This document shows, piece by piece, positions 7,350 to 14,668 of a DNA stretch of 22,030 bases (its first letter is position 1; every line of letters starts with the position of its first letter). The stretch is taken from assembly GCA_030619405.1 (NCBI GenBank), contig JAUXBK010000012.1:1-22030 (forward strand), given 5' to 3'. This DNA is from Sedimenticola sp. (lineage in GTDB: Bacteria > Pseudomonadota > Gammaproteobacteria > Chromatiales > Chromatiaceae). The notes under the pieces were generated by a model. The model did no database searches, was not told the origin of the DNA, and saw only the letters and a program-made list of their open reading frames with translations. A program made the position numbers and the translations under genes.

Positions 7350-7419
7350 GGAGAGTCAAAACCAGGAAAAGAGATTCAGCCGCGGATTAACGCGGATAAA
7401 ACGCAGATTGATTTTAAAC

Positions 7420-7445
7420 GCGTTCTCACACGAGCGTGGGAACGC
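7420..7445. repeat. REP-like hairpin inside the right repeat element
   Basis: GCGTTCTCAC (7420-7429) pairs with GTGGGAACGC (7436-7445) with one G-T wobble and a 6-base loop. Palindromes of the CGTTCCCACGCTC type are widespread in gammaproteobacterial genomes. Confidence 0.55.
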
Positions 7446-7490
7446 AAAAACAGCAATCGTACCTGCAGACTTCAAAGCAGTTGCAATAAC

Positions 7491-7511
7491 AGACTTCGCG
7501 TATCGAAGTCT
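7491..7511. repeat. Perfect 8-bp stem hairpin inside the right repeat element
   Basis: AGACTTCG (7491-7498) and CGAAGTCT (7504-7511) form a perfect stem with a 5-base loop. There is no T-run, so it is not an obvious intrinsic terminator, though it sits between convergent genes. Confidence 0.5.
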
Positions 7512-7579
7512 TAGTAATATCCGTGTTTGATCCGCGTCTATCCGCGGCTAGTTTTTCCTGTGTCCACTGTTTAACCCCC

Positions 7580-8008
7580 TCACCTCCCGCGCTGATTGTG
7601 GTCGTCGGTCTCCTTCTGTTCCCGGCTCTCCACCTCCTTGCGCTCCGAATCCTGATAGCGGGCCATCACCTTACCCATCACCTGGGTGCGCATATGCTTG
7701 TGCTGCCAGTTCTGTCTGTGGTCCGAGCACTCCCGCAGGCTGGCGGAGACGATCTTTTCCTGTTCCCGGATCGCCCGTTCCAGCTTACCCAGAAAGGCCC
7801 GGTACTCCTGCAGCTGGGCGGCCGAGATTCCGGCCCGTGCCGTACCCTGGAAACGTCCCATATATTCCTTGTGGAACTGTTTGAGCTCACTCAGTTTCGC
7901 CTCCTGCTGCTGCATTCTCTGCCGGGAACTGCCAAATGCTCTGGCAGCCTTCTGCTCCCGGGATGCCGCCACCCGCTGTACCGGCTGAAATCGTTTCGAT
8001 GGGACCAA
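7580..8008 (-). CDS. fliJ: Flagellar export protein FliJ
   Basis: This 142-residue, highly charged, helical protein has the size and composition of FliJ, the coiled-coil stalk that inserts into the FliI ATPase ring and contacts FlhA. It starts MVPSKRFQPVQRVAASREQKAARAF, like FliJ N-termini, and is rich in Gln, Lys, Glu and Arg throughout. It follows fliI by 25 bases on the same strand, the usual gene order. FliJ varies a lot in sequence, so the call leans on position as well as composition. It is the last gene of the block and ends just before a repeat element. Confidence 0.85.
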   Translation of the reverse strand: MVPSKRFQPVQRVAASREQKAARAFGSSRQRMQQQEAKLSELKQFHKEYMGRFQGTARAGISAAQLQEYRAFLGKLERAIREQEKIVSASLRECSDHRQNWQHKHMRTQVMGKVMARYQDSERKEVESREQKETDDHNQRGR

Positions 8009-8033
8009 AATCCATACTCCTGTTCAATCTGTT

Positions 8034-9416
8034 CTAGCGGCTCGGGACGAGTCCCGTTTCCATCTGTTGCGGAAACAGTTCCAGCAACGCCTGCAGGCTC
8101 TGTGACAATGGAACCGACGTATCCATCCCCTGCCGCAGAAACGCCTCCAGCGATGGCATCGCTTCGATCGCTGCATCGATGCGCTCATCCGACCCACGCT
8201 CGTAGGCACCGACGGCGATCAGGTCCTGATTCTGACGATAGAGCGAGTAGAGGTGCTTGAAACTCCGGGCGGCCTGCTGATGCTCCGGGCTGGTGATATC
8301 GTTCATGGCCCGGCTGACGGAGGCCTCGATGTCGATTGCCGGATAGTGCCCGCTATCGGCCAGCTGGCGCGACAGGACCACGTGTCCGTCCAGAATGGCC
8401 CTGGCGGCGTCCGCAATCGGATCGTTCTGATCGTCTCCCTCTGCCAGCACCGTATAGAAGGCGGTGATCGATCCCCCACCCTGGTCGCCATTACCCGCCC
8501 GCTCCACCAGTTGCGGCAGCTTGGCGAACACCGACGGCGGATATCCCTTGGTGGCAGGGGGCTCATGGATGGCCAGGGCGATCTCCCGTTGTGCCTGAGC
8601 AAAACGGGTGAGCGAGTCCATCAGCAGCAGCACCTGCTTGCCCTGATCCCGGAAGTGCTCTGCAATACTGGTGGCGAGCATGGCACCGTGCATACGCCGC
8701 AGGGGCGGGTTGTCTGCGGGAACCGCTACCACCACCGCCCGGGAGAGTCCCTCCTCCTCCAGGATATTCTGTACGAATTCCTTTACTTCCCGACCACGTT
8801 CCCCGATCAGTCCTACCACGGTGATATCCGCATTGGTGTAGCGGGTCATCATGCCCAGCAGCACACTCTTGCCCACACCGGATCCGGCAAACAGTCCCAG
8901 ACGCTGACCACGACCGACACTCAACAGGGTGTTGATGGCGCGTACCCCGACATCCAGCGGTTCCCGGATCGGCGTGCGGCTGAGTGGATTGAAGGTCTTT
9001 CCGGTCAGGGTCCGCCGCTCTGCCGTGTGTATCGGGCCCTTGCCGTCCAGAGGCCGGCCAGCCCCGTCTATCACGCGACCCAGCAGGTGATCCCCGACCA
9101 CCGCCTCACATACCCGTCCGGTGGGCACCACCCGGGCATCCTGCTCCAGGCCACGGATATCCTCGGTCGGCATCAGATAGAGACTCTCACCGGAGAAGCC
9201 GACAACTTCCGCCTCGATCCGGTCGCCGCTGCTGTTGTTGATCACCTCACACTGGCCACCGATGGCGGCACGGCATCCCACCGCTTCCAGGGTCAACCCC
9301 ACCATCCGGGTCAGCTTCCCCTCTACCACCAATCCCCGGTTCTCGCCCACCCGCTGCTGACACTGTGCCAGACGTTCCCTCCAGATCCGGTTGCGATTGC
9401 TCTCGGGTCGGCGCAT
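8034..9416 (-). CDS. fliI: Flagellar export ATPase FliI
   Basis: This 460-residue protein is the hexameric ATPase at the base of the flagellar type III export gate, related to the F1 beta subunit. The Walker A motif GLFAGSGVGKS is at 174-184, GERGREVKEF at about 205-214, and the Walker B region LLLMDSLTRFAQAQREIA at 263-280. The signature PPATKGYPPSVFAKLPQLVERAG follows. The length is normal. It starts at 9416, immediately next to the stop of fliH at 9417, so the genes are translationally coupled. Partners FliH and FliJ flank it. Confidence 0.97.
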   Translation of the reverse strand: MRRPESNRNRIWRERLAQCQQRVGENRGLVVEGKLTRMVGLTLEAVGCRAAIGGQCEVINNSSGDRIEAEVVGFSGESLYLMPTEDIRGLEQDARVVPTGRVCEAVVGDHLLGRVIDGAGRPLDGKGPIHTAERRTLTGKTFNPLSRTPIREPLDVGVRAINTLLSVGRGQRLGLFAGSGVGKSVLLGMMTRYTNADITVVGLIGERGREVKEFVQNILEEEGLSRAVVVAVPADNPPLRRMHGAMLATSIAEHFRDQGKQVLLLMDSLTRFAQAQREIALAIHEPPATKGYPPSVFAKLPQLVERAGNGDQGGGSITAFYTVLAEGDDQNDPIADAARAILDGHVVLSRQLADSGHYPAIDIEASVSRAMNDITSPEHQQAARSFKHLYSLYRQNQDLIAVGAYERGSDERIDAAIEAMPSLEAFLRQGMDTSVPLSQSLQALLELFPQQMETGLVPSR

Positions 9417-10103
9417 TCAGCCCTCCTTTTGGACCAGGTCCTGCCCACGCTCGCCCGCCAGCAGTGGTGCGATCAAGGTGGTCAGGCGCGACTCCAGGGT
9501 GGCATCGACCTGGGAGCTGTCGGTAATCACACGGCATCCGCCGCGAGCCAGCACCGGATCTTCGACAATCTTCCACCCGGGCTCGCTCTCGCTCAATGCA
9601 TAGATCTTCCGCACCAGCTGGGCATCCTCCGGGTGCAGCATCAAACGGATGTTGCGCGATGAGACAGGCAGTATCGCTAACGCCTCACGGACCACACCGA
9701 TAATGTGCCCCGGATCGGTCTTTATCTCCCGGCGCACCAGCTGGCGCACCATGGTGATAACCAGCTCGATCAGCGCCTGTTCCACCTGGTCGTCCAGCTG
9801 TTTCAACGGCTCTTCCAGGGTGCTCATCAGCATCTCGAACTGGCCGATCCTGCCCTTTAGCTCCTCCCGTCCCTGAGCCAGTGCCTCTTTATGGCCATAC
9901 TCGAAGCCCTCCCGTCGGCCCTGCTCGTAGCCTTCTTCGTAGGCCTGTTTCTGCAACTGCTCCAGCTGGTCCGCCGTCGGCAGCGTCCCGGGCTCTTCCC
10001 GGGCCGAGCCCACAGTGTCCGGGACTTCGACGTCCGGTGGCAGCCACGGCCGGACTTCGTCCCGCTCCCCCGGGGAAAAAGCCTTAGACGAATTCTTCGC
10101 CAC
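9417..10103 (-). CDS. fliH: Flagellar assembly protein FliH (GTG start)
   Basis: FliH is the peripheral stator-like protein that binds and regulates FliI. The 228-residue product has a Pro-rich N-terminus (RPWLPPDVEVPD), a glycine-patterned helix AYEEGYEQGRREGFEYGHKEALAQGREE typical of FliH, and a C-terminal domain ending in DATLESRLTTLIAPLL. I chose GTG 10103 because GGAGG at 10109-10113 lies 5 bases upstream and the protein then begins MAKNSSKAF. An in-frame ATG at 10133 would add 10 residues but has no usable ribosome-binding site. With the GTG start it overlaps the end of fliG by 20 bases. Confidence 0.9.
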   Translation of the reverse strand: MAKNSSKAFSPGERDEVRPWLPPDVEVPDTVGSAREEPGTLPTADQLEQLQKQAYEEGYEQGRREGFEYGHKEALAQGREELKGRIGQFEMLMSTLEEPLKQLDDQVEQALIELVITMVRQLVRREIKTDPGHIIGVVREALAILPVSSRNIRLMLHPEDAQLVRKIYALSESEPGWKIVEDPVLARGGCRVITDSSQVDATLESRLTTLIAPLLAGERGQDLVQKEG

Positions 10104-11097
10104 CGGCGCCTCCAAGCATGATCTCACCAGCATCCGCCAGGCGCCGGGTCACCGACAGGATCTCTTTCTGTGCCATCTCCACATCACTCAAACGGGCCGG
10201 AGCCGCTGCCTCCAGGTCGTCACGCAGCATTTCTGCCGCCCGTTTCGACATGTTGCGGAAGATCTTCTCCTTCAACCCCTCTTCTGCACCGCGCAACGCC
10301 AGCAGCAGCTGGTCTGACGCCACCTCCCGCAGCAGGGTCTGAATCCCTCGGTCGTCCACGTCGATCAGGTTGTCGAACACGAACATATTGTCCTGGATCT
10401 CCTGGGCCAGATCCTGATCGGTGGCACCCACCTGCTCCATGATTTGGCTCTCCACCGCACCCTCCACCAGATTGAGGATGTTGGCGGCGCTCTTGATACC
10501 CCCCAGAGACGATGACTTGACGTTGGCCTGGCCGGAAAACTGCTTCTCGAGGATCTCATCCAGCTCCTGCAGGGCAGCGGGCTGAATGCCGTCGAGGGTG
10601 GCGATACGCATAATGATGTCGGCTCGCACCCGCTCGGGAAATTCTGACAATACCTCGGCCGCCTGATCTGAATCCAGGAACGACAGCACGATCGCGATGA
10701 TCTGGGGATGCTCGAGCCGGATCAGTTCTGCGATGGATCGGGGATCCATCCACTTAAGTTGCTCCAGCCCCTTGCTGTTGCGCCCCAGCAGGATGCGATC
10801 GATCACCCCGCCGGCCTTTTCCGATCCCAGGGCCTGGGTCAGTACGTTTCGGATGTATTCGTCCGAATCGACCCCAAGCGCTGTCTGATTGCTCAGTGTC
10901 TCGACAAAGGAGCGCATCACCGCCTCCATCTGGGCCGTGGAGACAGTGGTCATACCGGCCATGGCCAACCCCAGATCCTGCACTTCTTTCGGCCCCATAT
11001 GGGAGAGGATGGTCGCCGCATCTTTCTCTCCCAGGGCCAGCATGAGGATCGCCGCCCGGTCGATCCCTTTGACCTCCTTCAGCTCCTCATCCGGCAT
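10084..11097 (-). CDS. fliG: Flagellar motor switch protein FliG
   Basis: FliG is the rotor protein of the C ring that touches the MotA/PomA stator and sets torque and direction. The 337-residue sequence has the N-terminal FliF-binding domain (GIDRAAILMLALGEKDAATIL), the EHPQ motif at 129-132 in the middle domain, and the C-terminal domain. Charged torque-helix residues lie in VDDRGIQTLLREVASDQLLLALRGAEEGLKEKIFRNMSKRAA. The length is typical. It overlaps fliF by 11 bases and fliH by about 20, so it is within one tightly packed operon. Confidence 0.97.
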   Translation of the reverse strand: MPDEELKEVKGIDRAAILMLALGEKDAATILSHMGPKEVQDLGLAMAGMTTVSTAQMEAVMRSFVETLSNQTALGVDSDEYIRNVLTQALGSEKAGGVIDRILLGRNSKGLEQLKWMDPRSIAELIRLEHPQIIAIVLSFLDSDQAAEVLSEFPERVRADIIMRIATLDGIQPAALQELDEILEKQFSGQANVKSSSLGGIKSAANILNLVEGAVESQIMEQVGATDQDLAQEIQDNMFVFDNLIDVDDRGIQTLLREVASDQLLLALRGAEEGLKEKIFRNMSKRAAEMLRDDLEAAAPARLSDVEMAQKEILSVTRRLADAGEIMLGGAGGEEFV

Positions 11098-12757
11098 TTT
11101 CGGATACCCAGCTCTTCACCACTTGTGCCACTCGCTTGGAGTCCTCCTGAACCAGGCCCCGTGCCGCCTCCAGGGTGTCTTCGTAGTGCTCCGGGCCGGG
11201 CAGCTGCATCCGGCCCGTGGCGCCGCCTTCCAGCGCCTGGACACCTTCACCAGCAGCCCCGGCTTCCCCTTCGATCCCAGCCGCAGACTCACTCTCGAGC
11301 CGTTCCACCACCGGGGGAGAGGTAAGCCGTTTCATGGTGGGCCTGAGTACCAGCAGGATCAGCAGCAGCACCAGGATCAGCCCACTCGCCTGCTTTGCCA
11401 GATCCCACACCCAGGGTTGTTCCCAGATCGGCAGCTCCGGCAGGGACTCCTGGGCCGGTGGTGTCATGAAAGAGGCATTGATCACCCGGACAGTGTCCCC
11501 CCGGGTGGCGCTGTAACCGATCGCCTCCTGCACCAGCTGAGTGATACGGTTGATCTCCTCCGGGCTGCGCGGAGTGCGGTTCACCTGACCCTCACTGTCG
11601 GCAATCACCTGGTCGTCCACCACGACCGCCACCGAGAGCCGGCGTAACCCGCCGGAGGAGAGCCGGGTGTGGCTGATGGTCTTGTCCAGCTCATAGTTAC
11701 GCGTGGCCCGTTTGCTGGAACTCTGTGGAATGGCACCGGGGGGCGTGCTCCCACCATCGTCCTGATTCGCCAGCTGTTCCGGCGCTGTGCCGGCAGCAGG
11801 TGGCTGGTTGCTCAGGGCACCCGGGACTCCGCCTGCCGCTGTGGCCACGCTCGCCTGTTCCTGGGTCTGCTCACTGCGCAAAGCCGGGAGATCCGGGTTG
11901 AAACGCTCCGCCGTCTGTTCGGTCACGGTGAAGTCCAGTTCGGCGGTAACCTGGGCACGCACCCGGTCTGCCCCGAGGATGGGAATCAGGATATTCTCCA
12001 CCCGCTGACGATAGTGCTCCTCCAGCTGTTTGGTGTAATCGAACTGGGATGCAGTCAGCATCATCTCGTTGCTGCGCATCCGGCCGCTGAGCATGCTGCC
12101 CTTCTGGTCCACCACTGTAACCTGTCCGGTCTCCAGTTCCGGAACACTGGAGGCGATCAGATGGACGATAGCGGCGACCTGCTCCTTTTCCAGGGAGTGC
12201 CCGTTATAGAGTTTCAGCACCACCGAAGCGCTTGGCTTCTTGCGCTTGCGCACGAACACGGATTGCTTCGGGGTTGCCAGGTGCACCCGGGCACTCTGGA
12301 TATTGGCAAGGGTCGCGATGGTACGGGCCAGCTCGCCCTCCAGGGCGCGGTGAAAACGGGCAGCCTCCAGTGCCCGGCTGGTCCCGAAACCGGTCTCCTG
12401 CTGCAGCAGCTCGAAGCCCAGGCTGTCGCTGCGTGGCAACCCCTGACCGGCCAGTTTCATACGGGCATCCCGCAGTTTGCTGCTGGGCACCATCACTGCC
12501 CCATTGGTTTCGTCCACCCTGAAATCGATGCCCGCCTGCTGCAGTGCGGTTATTACCTCTGCCGCATCTTTCTGCCCCAGGCTGCCGAACAGCAGGCTGT
12601 AGTTCGGGGTCTGGGACCAGAGCACCACCGCCACACCCAGCGCAACACTGGCGGCAATACCGATCATCACCCCCAGCTGCCGAACCACCGGATTCTGTGC
12701 CAGGCTCTTGTTCTGCAGTTTTTCCAGTTCGCTCTCTTCTTGGTTCATGGCATCCAT
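11087..12757 (-). CDS. fliF: Flagellar MS-ring protein FliF
   Basis: FliF forms the MS ring in the inner membrane on which the rotor and export gate assemble. Two membrane segments are visible, near residues 28-48 (LGVMIGIAASVALGVAVVLW) and near 460-475 (ASGLILVLLLILLVLRP). Between them lie the ring-building YscJ/FliF motifs, including QTPNYSLLFGSLGQKDAAEV and ARVHLATPKQSVF. A Gln/Ala/Pro-rich insert precedes a typical NYELDKTISH stretch. The C-terminal tail is the FliG-binding region. ATG 12757 is preceded by GAGG, about 11 bases upstream; ATG 12784 and ATG 12748 are in-frame alternatives. It overlaps fliG by 11 bases. Confidence 0.95.
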   Translation of the reverse strand: MDAMNQEESELEKLQNKSLAQNPVVRQLGVMIGIAASVALGVAVVLWSQTPNYSLLFGSLGQKDAAEVITALQQAGIDFRVDETNGAVMVPSSKLRDARMKLAGQGLPRSDSLGFELLQQETGFGTSRALEAARFHRALEGELARTIATLANIQSARVHLATPKQSVFVRKRKKPSASVVLKLYNGHSLEKEQVAAIVHLIASSVPELETGQVTVVDQKGSMLSGRMRSNEMMLTASQFDYTKQLEEHYRQRVENILIPILGADRVRAQVTAELDFTVTEQTAERFNPDLPALRSEQTQEQASVATAAGGVPGALSNQPPAAGTAPEQLANQDDGGSTPPGAIPQSSSKRATRNYELDKTISHTRLSSGGLRRLSVAVVVDDQVIADSEGQVNRTPRSPEEINRITQLVQEAIGYSATRGDTVRVINASFMTPPAQESLPELPIWEQPWVWDLAKQASGLILVLLLILLVLRPTMKRLTSPPVVERLESESAAGIEGEAGAAGEGVQALEGGATGRMQLPGPEHYEDTLEAARGLVQEDSKRVAQVVKSWVSENAG

Positions 12758-12819
12758 CAGCGTTACAACCTCACGACCGATCAAACAGATTTATTGCTCA
12801 ACGTGGTCCGATCCACCGG

Positions 12820-13143
12820 TCAGATTGGCATGTTCATCACTTCTTTGTAGGCATCGACCAGTTTGTTGCGAACCTGGACCATGCCTTGAAAGGAGAGGCT
12901 GGATTTCTGTACTGCCACCATCACTTCCGCCAGGTCCACATCCTCACCCAGTTCGAATGCCTGCTTCATCCCGGATGCCTGAACCTGGGTTTCGTTGACC
13001 GCATCGATGGATTGTTTGAGCAGGCCACCAAAGCTGACGCCGCTGCCCGCATCGGTCTCTGCAGGTTGCGCCGATGCCTGGGCAGCCATCCTCCTCATCT
13101 GGGACAGCACCTGATCGATATAGACGTTGTTCACACTGTTCAT
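12820..13143 (-). CDS. fliE: Flagellar hook-basal body complex protein FliE
   Basis: FliE is the small junction protein linking the MS ring to the proximal rod. The 107-residue sequence matches the family in length and in its C-terminal half: FGGLLKQSIDAVNETQ, then EDVDLAEVMVAVQKSSLSFQGMVQVRNKLVDAYKEVMNMPI. ATG 13143 has GGGGA about 8 bases upstream. The gene lies 27 bases after flrC, leaving no room for a normal independent promoter, so fliE-fliJ probably read through from flrC. Confidence 0.96.
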   Translation of the reverse strand: MNSVNNVYIDQVLSQMRRMAAQASAQPAETDAGSGVSFGGLLKQSIDAVNETQVQASGMKQAFELGEDVDLAEVMVAVQKSSLSFQGMVQVRNKLVDAYKEVMNMPI

Positions 13144-13170
13144 GTTCGGTTCCCCAAAAACAGAATTGGA

Positions 13171-14424
13171 TCAGCCGGGAATGGCAATCCCGCTCTCACG
13201 CAAGCGGGCAATCTTGTAGCGCAGAGTACGCGGGCTGATACCGAGCCGTTCCGCCGCATACTTCCGGCTCCCGCTGCCCACTCGCAGGGCATCCAGGATC
13301 ATCTGCTCCTCTACCGAACGCAGGTCATCGCTCAATCCGCCGCCCGCCTGGGGATCGGCTGCAACGGGCCGCCGTTCATTGTCGCTCTCGAAACAGATCT
13401 CGTCGTCGCCTATCACATGGCCATCGCATAGAATCAGGGCCCGTTGCATCACATTTTCGAGTTCGCGCACGTTGCCGGGCCAGCTGTGAGCCAGCAGCCG
13501 CCGCTCCGCTGCAACCGACAGTTCCGGCAGTGGGATCCGCTGGCGGCTGCAGCAGCGCTGCAGCAGATGGCGGGCGAGGGGCAGTACATCCAGGTTGCGT
13601 TCCCGCAGGGGGGGCAGGAACAGCGGAAACACATTCAAACGGTAGTAGAGATCCTCTCGGAAACGCCCCGCTGCCACCTCCTCTCTCAAATTGCGGTTGG
13701 AGGTAGCCAATATCCGGACATCGAGCTGGATCAGTCTGCGGCCACCCAGCCGTTCCACTTCCCGCTCCTGCAGTACCCGCAGCAACTTGGCCTGCAGCCC
13801 CAGACTCATTTCCGAAATCTCATCCAGCAGCAGCGTGCCTCCCCTGGCCAGCTCGAACTTCCCTGGCATCGCCTGATGGGCGCCGGTAAAGGCCCCCTTT
13901 TCATGACCGAACAGCATCGATTCGAGCATGTTCTCAGGAATGGCGGCACAGTTGATGGCGATAAATGGACCCTTGCCGCGCACCGATTGCTGGTGTATGA
14001 AGTGGGCGAAAACCTCTTTGCCGGTACCGCTCTCCCCGCCGATCATCACCGTCGCCTCACTGCGTGCCACGCGCCGTGCCAGTTCCAGCAGCTCACGGCT
14101 CCTAAGATCTTCGGTGACCATCTGAGAATCCGGCACTGCCGAGTCTGTCATGGTGCTTTCGAGCACTGGCTTCTGCCCACCAGCGGCAGACATCAGGAGC
14201 ACCGGAACAGCGGGGTGTAGGGATTTGATCTGCTCCAGTACCCGGTTTCGATCCAGGTGCTGATCACCGACCACCATCCCCACCCGGTTAGCGCCCATCA
14301 GTTCCAGCGCCTCACTGGCACCAGCAGCGGACTTCACCGGATACCCTGCCTGCCGCAGGGTGTCACACAGGGCTGCCCGCAGGGCGGGGTCGTTCTCCAC
14401 CACCAATACGGTCGTCTGGTTCAT
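13171..14424 (-). CDS. flrC: Sigma-54-dependent flagellar regulator FlrC/FleR with degenerate receiver domain
   Basis: This 417-residue protein is an NtrC-type activator of class III flagellar genes. It has an N-terminal receiver-like domain (1-80), an AAA+ domain (about 105-340) with Walker A GESGTGKE at 130-137, the sigma-54-contacting GAFTGA at 177-182 and LLLDEIS at 198-204, and a C-terminal Fis-type helix-turn-helix (ERLGISPRTLRYKIARLRESG). ISEM, LQAKLLRVLQEREVERLG and MPGKFELARGG are FlrC-like. The receiver keeps the likely phospho-acceptor Asp54 but lacks the usual MPGMDG loop. After VPVLLMSA (74-81) about 33 residues are missing compared with Vibrio FlrC as I recall it, including the conserved Lys-Pro. 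No flrB kinase gene lies beside it. The ATG overlaps a 39-codon ORF in ATGA. Confidence 0.93.
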   Translation of the reverse strand: MNQTTVLVVENDPALRAALCDTLRQAGYPVKSAAGASEALELMGANRVGMVVGDQHLDRNRVLEQIKSLHPAVPVLLMSAAGGQKPVLESTMTDSAVPDSQMVTEDLRSRELLELARRVARSEATVMIGGESGTGKEVFAHFIHQQSVRGKGPFIAINCAAIPENMLESMLFGHEKGAFTGAHQAMPGKFELARGGTLLLDEISEMSLGLQAKLLRVLQEREVERLGGRRLIQLDVRILATSNRNLREEVAAGRFREDLYYRLNVFPLFLPPLRERNLDVLPLARHLLQRCCSRQRIPLPELSVAAERRLLAHSWPGNVRELENVMQRALILCDGHVIGDDEICFESDNERRPVAADPQAGGGLSDDLRSVEEQMILDALRVGSGSRKYAAERLGISPRTLRYKIARLRESGIAIPG

Positions 14425-14540
14425 GCATCGACCCCCGAAGAAGGGGTAGGGAAAGAAAGGTTTGCCTCAGCGGGTAGACGGAAGGGAATCGGAGATGGCT
14501 TCTCTGGCTGCTTTACAGAGGCACTGCTGAGTCTGCTCAT
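14421..14540 (-). CDS. Small 39-aa ORF coupled to flrC, possible flrB/fleS remnant
   Basis: Between flrA and flrC the minus strand carries an ATG at 14540 preceded by AAGGAAGAG, a good ribosome-binding site. It encodes 39 residues rich in Pro and Ser (MSRLSSASVKQPEKPSPIPF at the start) and ends in TGA overlapping the flrC ATG (ATGA). It sits exactly where the sensor kinase gene flrB/fleS normally lies. FlrB-type kinases have a variable N-terminus before their first helix, so this may be what remains of a deleted flrB or a leader peptide for flrC. No family is recognisable and the remnant idea is inference. Confidence 0.4.
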   Translation of the reverse strand: MSRLSSASVKQPEKPSPIPFRLPAEANLSFPTPSSGVDA

Positions 14541-14599
14541 GGGCTCTTCCTTACTGTCTCGATATGAATGCGACCCAAACGGGTACTCACTCAATGAGA

Positions 14600-14615
14600 T
14601 ACAGGAATCGTGCCA
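14600..14615 (-). promoter_or_regulatory. Possible sigma-54 promoter for the flrC-fli operon
   Basis: The minus strand reads TGGCACGATTCCTGTA. The -24 part TGGCACG is a perfect match to the sigma-54 consensus. The -12 part has TG at the right spacing but is CTGT rather than TTGC. Transcription would begin near 14588, about 48 bases before the 39-codon ORF. FlrA encoded just upstream is the expected activator of such a promoter. Confidence 0.5.
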
Positions 14616-14668
14616 ATTTGTATTATTATTTGATTACAACGAGTTACAATATTTTTCACCGAGCGGAG

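Larger units (their letters stand above)
7378..7549. repeat. Inverted-repeat element, right copy flanking fliK-flhX
   Basis: The arms 7378-7408 and 7519-7549 are inverted copies of each other and share the AGCCGCGGATTAACGCGGAT / ATCCGTGTTTGATCCGCG sequences with the element at 5525-5714. Pairing also reappears further out (CAGGAAAA at 7363-7370, TTTTCCTG at 7553-7560). The interior differs from the left copy: it has no GxxExxY relic but holds two short hairpins. The element lies between the convergent ends of flhX and fliJ. Confidence 0.75.

Noticed and set aside
8253..9662. 469-codon open frame on the plus strand opposite fliI
   Set aside because: It is antisense to fliI and part of fliH, which are certain genes. 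Long antisense frames are common in GC-rich coding DNA, and the translation resembles no family.
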